This document shows positions 6,098-9,668 of a stretch of 9,668 nucleotides of DNA, in pieces. Source of the DNA: Spirochaetota bacterium (GTDB lineage Bacteria; Spirochaetota; Spirochaetia; Treponematales; Rectinemataceae); NCBI GenBank assembly GCA_023421875.1, contig JAEZSM010000103.1:1-9668 (forward strand). Reading direction: 5' to 3'. How positions within the stretch are numbered: position 1 is the stretch's first letter; every line of letters begins with the position of its first letter. The notes beneath the pieces are model-generated. The model was not told the origin of the DNA, ran no database searches, and was given only the letters and a program-made list of their open reading frames with translations. Both the position numbers and the translations under genes were made by a program.

Positions 6098-6835
6098 TCA
6101 ATCAGCCCAGCGTATATAGAAGCTTACGGGTTCTTCCAGGGTGAGCATGTCGAAGAGGGGAATCTTGGTCTTGAATACCTGCCCCTGAGCGCTGCCGCCC
6201 TGGGCAGAGAGAATCGTCTTGGGTGCAGTTATACTCAGCTCCAGTGCGCAGGCGTCGAAGGCCGGCATGGCTTTTTTACCGATAATCACCGTCTCTAGGT
6301 TCATCCTGTATTCTTCGGCGCTGATGGGGTCTGCTTCCAGAGCCGGCGGGCTCAGGCTGTCCATGAGGTCCCTGTCGATGCCCGGAAACAGGCTGAAGGC
6401 GGCAGCCGCGTTACCTCTGGTGATGCTCACCGCAAGCTCCCGTTGAGGGGGTACCGACCCCGAGGCGGGCAGGCGCCGTAGCTCGATCATACCGCCGGGC
6501 ACCAGGCTGGTATCGGCTGTAAAGGCCTGCACGTCGGGTACCCAGATCACCGAGGTAAGGGCGTCCGCGCTGGGGGAGGAAACATCGACCAAGAAAATCG
6601 ACTCACGGCCAGAAAATTCTTCCTTGAGTTTTCGCACATCGAACAAGGCGGCCTCGGCGGACATGCCGCCGATCTGCCGCACCCTGGCACTCAGGGTTTC
6701 GGGAATATCCAACCGCAGCGCTATGCGGGCGCTTAGGTCGTTCCGTATGGTCGCGTCCAGCCTGCCGGAGCAGGAAGCCAGGGCCATCAAGGCCAGAGCG
6801 AACAAAGCAGCCGTAGCCAATCGATGTGTTTTCAT
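6098..6835 (-). CDS. Lipoprotein of unknown function
   Basis: This 245-residue protein has a typical lipoprotein signal peptide: basic N-terminus 'MKTHR', hydrophobic core, and lipobox 'ALASC' with Cys22 followed by Ser-Gly. Ser at +2 does not suggest inner-membrane retention, so an outer-membrane or outer-face location is possible. The mature part has no motif I recognise. It looks mostly beta-rich with alternating hydrophobic residues and contains 'SIFLVDVSSPSADALTSVIW' and a C-terminal 'LEEPVSFYIRW'. A longer reading from a TTG at 6841 is possible, but GGAAGG at 6845-6850 is 9 nt before the ATG at 6835, so 6835 is preferred. The gene lies 105 nt downstream of the cyclase-like gene on the same strand and is probably in its operon, which hints at an envelope function linked to that membrane protein. 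Confidence 0.8.
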   Translation of the reverse strand: MKTHRLATAALFALALMALASCSGRLDATIRNDLSARIALRLDIPETLSARVRQIGGMSAEAALFDVRKLKEEFSGRESIFLVDVSSPSADALTSVIWVPDVQAFTADTSLVPGGMIELRRLPASGSVPPQRELAVSITRGNAAAAFSLFPGIDRDLMDSLSPPALEADPISAEEYRMNLETVIIGKKAMPAFDACALELSITAPKTILSAQGGSAQGQVFKTKIPLFDMLTLEEPVSFYIRWAD

Positions 6836-6844
6836 CCTCAAAAA

Positions 6845-6850
6845 CCTTCC
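6845..6850 (-). promoter_or_regulatory. Shine-Dalgarno site of the lipoprotein gene
   Basis: On the minus strand GGAAGG is followed by 9 nt and the ATG at 6835. It supports that start over the TTG at 6841. Confidence 0.6.
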
Positions 6851-6940
6851 TTAGCACAAGGCGCCCGTAGGTCGCCGAACGTGTACACAAAGCGTCGGGG
6901 ACGCCGGGGATTCATACGAGCCAATGGCGCGATGCATGCA

Positions 6941-8215
6941 TCATTTGCGCGAATACACCGGCACCGGTCTCGTGCTCTGCCGCAGGAGCACCTCGCCCAT
7001 TTTATCCAGCGTAGCTTGGCTTTCAAGGCTAAGCCTACGGAATGTGGAATGGCTCACCAACAAGGTTTGATGCAGCTCCCTGCACAGTGAATCCAATCTG
7101 GCGGCCACCGCGATCGTATCGCCGTACACATTGCGTCTGAGTTCGCCCGGCGGTCCCAGGAGCGCCGAAGTGACCATGCCTGAGTGCATACCTATGGAAA
7201 TCTTGAGATCCACCGGAAGTGCCAGTGCTGCCAGGTCTTCCTTCAGGCTTTCCATCTCGTCCATAAAAGCGTAGGCGGACCAGAGGGCCCGCTCGGGATT
7301 GTTCTGCTCATTCGCCAGGCCGAAAAGGAGGATCACCGAATCGCCGTTGATCGACATGATTCTGCCCCCCTCGACGCTGGCTACATGGGTCCAGAGGGCG
7401 TAGTACTTATTGAGCAACGCGGCGGAGTGCAGCGATCCAAGGGTTTCCGATATGCCCGAAAAGCCGATGATATCGCTGGAAATCGCCGTTACCAGAAGCT
7501 TTGTCGGCGCACTATCCCGCTGCTTTCCGCTCTCTTCCGGCGCCGGTTCGGCGCTCAAGGGATTCTTGGACAAGTAGGTGTCGAGCCTGTCTTTCAAGCC
7601 GATAGCCCTCATTCTGGAGGCCAGGAGCATGAGGTCGAAGCTGGCGATCCCCAAAAGAGCGAAAAGGTGCTGGGGCGAGGAAACGAAATCCTTGAGACCC
7701 AGCCTGAAGCTCGAAATCTTCAAGGCTTCGAGGTAGGCTTCCCGCTCGATCTGGCCTGCGCTCAAAGCCCGTGAAAGACTGATTCTGGTGTCCAGGTAAT
7801 AATAGAAGCTGAAAAAGATCACCGCCGAGCCCAGGGACAGGGCAGCCTCGGCCAGTCTTTTGAGGATCCCCCGGGAAAAGGTTATGGAGAGGGCCTGGAA
7901 AAAGCCGATGTAGACCGCCGAACCCCAGAGCAGCATGTTGGTGGACTCGAGAAAATTCTGCCCGCTGGTGGCTGCCATGAGAATGGAATAGCCGATGGGT
8001 GTTATGAATGAGAACAGAAAGCGCAGCACCGGCACATGACCCTGGCTGGCCAGTAAAAGAGTCTGCACCAGCATCAGGAGCACAATGATCAGGGACTGGG
8101 TTATCCCCATGACTAAAGAGCCTGAGGTGAGAAAGATGATGACGATGAAAAAGACCACGAGCTGGCTGGAGTAAAAGTAAAACTCGTCGGTAAAGCGCTT
8201 CAGTGGGATTTTCAT
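6941..8215 (-). CDS. Six-helix membrane protein with degenerate class III nucleotide cyclase domain
   Basis: This 424-residue protein has hydrophobic segments at about 18-37, 39-58, 62-82, 92-113, 121-142 and 182-200, then a linker and a C-terminal guanylate/adenylate cyclase homology domain (about 240-420). Both metal-binding Asp are present: Asp248 in 'SSDIIGFS' and Asp292 in 'INGDSVILLFG'. 'GMHSGMV' (342-348) and 'VYGDTIAVAARLDSL' (363-377) confirm the family. However, the purine-specifying Lys is Ser288 ('GGRIMSINGD'), the purine-specifying Asp of 'DYTVIGD' is Arg360, and the transition-state Asn is Ala369; only Arg373 of that pair remains. It may therefore be a nucleotide-binding sensor, a heterodimer partner or an atypical cyclase rather than a normal adenylate cyclase. 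The frame stays open upstream to 8479, but that part runs antisense to the next gene; ATG 8215 sits 8 nt after a -10 and has no Shine-Dalgarno. It is followed by the lipoprotein gene. Confidence 0.86.
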   Translation of the reverse strand: MKIPLKRFTDEFYFYSSQLVVFFIVIIFLTSGSLVMGITQSLIIVLLMLVQTLLLASQGHVPVLRFLFSFITPIGYSILMAATSGQNFLESTNMLLWGSAVYIGFFQALSITFSRGILKRLAEAALSLGSAVIFFSFYYYLDTRISLSRALSAGQIEREAYLEALKISSFRLGLKDFVSSPQHLFALLGIASFDLMLLASRMRAIGLKDRLDTYLSKNPLSAEPAPEESGKQRDSAPTKLLVTAISSDIIGFSGISETLGSLHSAALLNKYYALWTHVASVEGGRIMSINGDSVILLFGLANEQNNPERALWSAYAFMDEMESLKEDLAALALPVDLKISIGMHSGMVTSALLGPPGELRRNVYGDTIAVAARLDSLCRELHQTLLVSHSTFRRLSLESQATLDKMGEVLLRQSTRPVPVYSRK

Positions 8216-8223
8216 CGTAGTCC

Positions 8224-8252
8224 ATTGTATACATCTTTGATTTACTTGACTA
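8224..8252 (-). promoter_or_regulatory. Putative sigma-70 promoter of the cyclase-like gene
   Basis: On the minus strand TAGTCA (8247-8252, 4/6) and TACAAT (8224-8229, 5/6) are 17 nt apart. The ATG at 8215 is 8 nt past the -10, predicting a leaderless or nearly leaderless message. Its -35 shares bases with the -35 of the oppositely directed DUF3798 promoter. Confidence 0.5.
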
Positions 8253-8273
8253 GTTTTCGATGAGGTGTACAAT
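8246..8273 (+). promoter_or_regulatory. Strong sigma-70 promoter of the DUF3798 gene
   Basis: TTGACT (8246-8251, 5/6) and TACAAT (8268-8273, 5/6) are 16 nt apart, the best promoter match in the window. Transcription should start near 8280, leaving a leader of about 35 nt that carries the AGGAGG ribosome binding site at 8306-8311. Confidence 0.72.
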
Positions 8274-8315
8274 GATAAAGCCATTTTCGTGGCACTCATT
8301 TCAACAGGAGGTTTT

Positions 8316-9527
8316 ATGAAAAAGCTTACGAAGCTCACCGCCATACTGCTGGCGCTGGCCTTCATCTTCGCCGGAGCTGATGTGTTCGCCCAGGCCAAGG
8401 CCAAGTTCCATATCGGCGTGGTAACCGGTACAGTCTCCCAGTCCGAAGACGACCTGCGGGGCGCCGAAGCCCTGATCAATGCCTATGGCAGCGTTAAAGC
8501 CGGCGGTATGATCCAGCACATCACCTATCCCGATGACTTCATGTCCCAGCAGGAGACCTTCATTTCCTCATTGGTCGCCCTGGCGGACGATCCTCTCATG
8601 AAAGCCATTGTCATCAATCAGGCAATCCCCGGCACCACCGAGGCCTTCAAGCGCGTACGCGAAAAGAACAAGGACATTCTCCTTCTCGCCGGCGAGCCCC
8701 ATGAGGACCCCCTGGTCATCCAGAGCGCGGCCGACCTTGCTCTCTCCGCCGACTTCGTGTCCCGCGGCTACACCATCATCTGGGCCGCCAAGCAGCTGGG
8801 CGCCAAGACCTTCGTCCACATCTCCTTCCCCAGGCACATGAGCTACGAGTCCCTCGGACGCCGCCGCGCCATCATGGAAGAAGCCTGCAATGACCTGGGC
8901 ATCAAGTTCGCCTTTGAGACCGCCCCCGATCCGACCTCCGATGTCGGCGTGGCCGGAGCCCAGCAGTTCATCCTCGAGAAGGTTCCCCAGTGGATCGAGA
9001 AGTACGGCAAGGAAACCGCCTTCTTCTGCACCAACGACGCCCACACCGAACCCCTTTTGAAGCAGCTCTTCGCCTACGGCGGACTCTTCGTCGAAGCCGA
9101 CCTCCCCAGCCCCTTGATGGGCTATCCCGGGGCTCTCGGACTCGACCTCTCCAAGGAAGCGGGCAACTTCCCCGCCATTCTCAAGAGCGTTGAAGCAGCT
9201 GTGGTCGCCAAGGGCGGCGCCGGCAAGTTCGGCACCTGGGCCTTCTCCTATGGCTATACCCTCACCGCCGGCCTTGGCGAGTTCGCCAAGAACGTGGTGG
9301 AAGGCAAGGCCAAGAAGACCAGCCTCAACGACGTATTCGAGGCTCTTTCCAAGTACACCCCCGGTGCCAAGTGGAACGGCGCCTATTATCTCGACGTGGG
9401 AACCGGCGTCCGCGCCAGGAACCAGGTCCTGATCTACATGGACACCTATGTGTTCGGCAAGGGCTTCCTGCCCACCACAAAGCAGAAGGTTCCCGAGAAA
9501 TACTTTACCATCAAGATGACGAACTAG
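8316..9527 (+). CDS. Secreted DUF3798 family periplasmic binding-protein-like protein
   Basis: This 403-residue exported protein has a Sec signal peptide (KK start, hydrophobic core about 8-21, likely cleavage near 'DVFA|QA', residues 25-27) with no lipobox Cys. The mature part starts with 'KFHIGVVTGTVSQSEDDLRGAEALI', typical of the type 1 periplasmic-binding-protein fold. It continues with 'DPLMKAIVINQAIPGTTEAF', 'LLAGEPHEDPLVIQ', 'FVHISFPRHMSYESLGRRRAIM', 'AFFCTNDAHTEPLLKQ' and 'PLMGYPGALGLDLS', the DUF3798 pattern. The family has no established ligand; the fold suggests solute capture for an ABC importer, but no such transporter gene is in the window. AGGAGG lies 4 nt before ATG 8316; the open frame back to 8265 is excluded because it includes the promoter and the ribosome binding site. 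Codons are strongly C-ending (GCC, AAG, CTC, ATC), more so than in neighbouring genes, suggesting high expression. A strong terminator follows within 10 nt. Confidence 0.88.
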   Translation: MKKLTKLTAILLALAFIFAGADVFAQAKAKFHIGVVTGTVSQSEDDLRGAEALINAYGSVKAGGMIQHITYPDDFMSQQETFISSLVALADDPLMKAIVINQAIPGTTEAFKRVREKNKDILLLAGEPHEDPLVIQSAADLALSADFVSRGYTIIWAAKQLGAKTFVHISFPRHMSYESLGRRRAIMEEACNDLGIKFAFETAPDPTSDVGVAGAQQFILEKVPQWIEKYGKETAFFCTNDAHTEPLLKQLFAYGGLFVEADLPSPLMGYPGALGLDLSKEAGNFPAILKSVEAAVVAKGGAGKFGTWAFSYGYTLTAGLGEFAKNVVEGKAKKTSLNDVFEALSKYTPGAKWNGAYYLDVGTGVRARNQVLIYMDTYVFGKGFLPTTKQKVPEKYFTIKMTN

Positions 9528-9536
9528 TTTGAATTC

Positions 9537-9579
9537 GCAGGCCGCTCCGCTTCTGCGCGGGGCGGCTGCTTCCTTTTTT
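9537..9579 (+). terminator. Rho-independent terminator after the DUF3798 gene
   Basis: GCCGCTCCGC (9541-9550) pairs with GCGGGGCGGC (9557-9566) around a 6-nt loop, a 10-bp stem with one G-U pair. It can be extended outwards by GCAG/CTGC with one bulged G. After TTCC a run of six T (9574-9579) follows. This should end the DUF3798 transcript and make the gene monocistronic, or attenuate read-through to whatever lies beyond the window. Confidence 0.87.
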
Positions 9580-9584
9580 AATGA

Positions 9585-9599
9585 TCCGCCCGAGGCGGA
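9585..9599. repeat. Short hairpin downstream of the terminator
   Basis: TCCGCC (9585-9590) pairs with GGCGGA (9594-9599) around a 3-nt loop CGA. It is the first of several inverted repeats packed between the terminator and the window end. No coding frame is evident in this stretch. Confidence 0.5.
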
Positions 9600-9608
9600 A
9601 TCGCAAGA

Positions 9609-9636
9609 GGCGCCGCCAGCAAGGCGCCTTGGCGCC
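9609..9636. repeat. Three GGCGCC palindromes in a 28-bp stretch
   Basis: GGCGCC occurs at 9609-9614, 9623-9628 and 9631-9636; the middle copy is part of the perfect 10-bp palindrome AAGGCGCCTT (9621-9630). Any two copies can pair, so the stretch can form alternative hairpins. Confidence 0.5.
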
Positions 9637-9668
9637 CGCGCGAGGGCTTTAAAGCCCTCGCGCGGGCG
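9633..9668. repeat. Perfect 36-bp GC-rich palindrome at the window end
   Basis: The half CGCCCGCGCGAGGGCTTT (9633-9650) is followed directly by its exact reverse complement (9651-9668). There is no spacer and no mismatch; the dyad may continue beyond the window. As RNA it would form a long GC-rich hairpin with a TTTAAA tip. There is no T-run inside the window to make it a terminator, though one could follow. It could be a terminator stem, a dispersed extragenic palindrome or an assembly artefact at a contig end. Confidence 0.8.

Noticed and set aside
6892..6904. GCGTC-GGG-GACGC hairpin between the cyclase-like and lipoprotein genes
   Set aside because: The stem is only 5 bp and on the minus strand is followed by TTTGTG rather than a T-run, so it is too weak to call a terminator.
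6931..6942. 12-bp palindrome GATGCATGCATC overlapping the cyclase-like stop codon
   Set aside because: It is short, partly coding and without a matching partner site; probably chance.
7512..8234. 240-codon minus-strand frame overlapping the cyclase-like gene
   Set aside because: It is an out-of-frame reading of the same strand, rich in His, Arg and Pro, with no domain; the cyclase frame shows clear membrane helices and cyclase motifs.
8216..8479. N-terminal extension of the cyclase-like protein
   Set aside because: The extra residues are Ser/Ala-rich and antisense to the signal peptide region of the DUF3798 gene, and they would cross the divergent promoter region.

Overview
The window reads as chromosomal DNA of a moderately GC-rich anaerobic bacterium, most likely a spirochaete (Treponema/Spirochaeta-like). 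This is inference. It rests on the DUF3798 family periplasmic protein, the small DRTGG protein next to a CBS/ATPase and a PHP protein (a set typical of fermentative anaerobes), the membrane-anchored COG4741-type nuclease and a six-helix membrane cyclase. There is no rRNA, tRNA, CRISPR array, transposase or phage gene. The window holds nine protein genes, one of them cut by the left edge.

Layout. (1) 1-1184: a truncated sugar-phosphate isomerase/epimerase-type TIM barrel on the minus strand, divergent from a small membrane-anchored PDDEXK nuclease of the 'Endonuc_Holl' family; only 58 bp separate them. (2) 1239-3673, minus strand: a two-gene ABC-2 type exporter, ATPase then permease, joined by an ATGA overlap. 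(3) 3852-6086, plus strand: a compact operon of a CBS-pair/GHKL-ATPase fusion, a stand-alone DRTGG-like protein and a PHP-domain metallohydrolase. In other anaerobes genes of these types commonly sit beside NADH-linked [FeFe]-hydrogenase genes, but no hydrogenase gene is in this window. (4) 6098-8215, minus strand: a membrane protein with a class III nucleotide-cyclase domain that lacks several catalytic residues, followed by a lipoprotein. (5) 8316-9527, plus strand: a secreted DUF3798 binding-protein-like gene with a strong promoter, a strong RBS, a C-rich codon bias and a strong terminator. The last 90 bp are packed with inverted repeats and end in a perfect 36-bp palindrome.

Two themes stand out. 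First, four genes lack a Shine-Dalgarno sequence and instead have a -10-like hexamer 6-9 nt before the start codon, suggesting leaderless transcripts; the others have clear ribosome binding sites. Second, signalling-type domains (CBS, GHKL ATPase, DRTGG, PHP, degenerate cyclase) are concentrated in the middle of the window. The best candidate for an under-described system is the CBS-ATPase/DRTGG/PHP triad, next to the divergently transcribed membrane pseudo-cyclase candidate and its lipoprotein.
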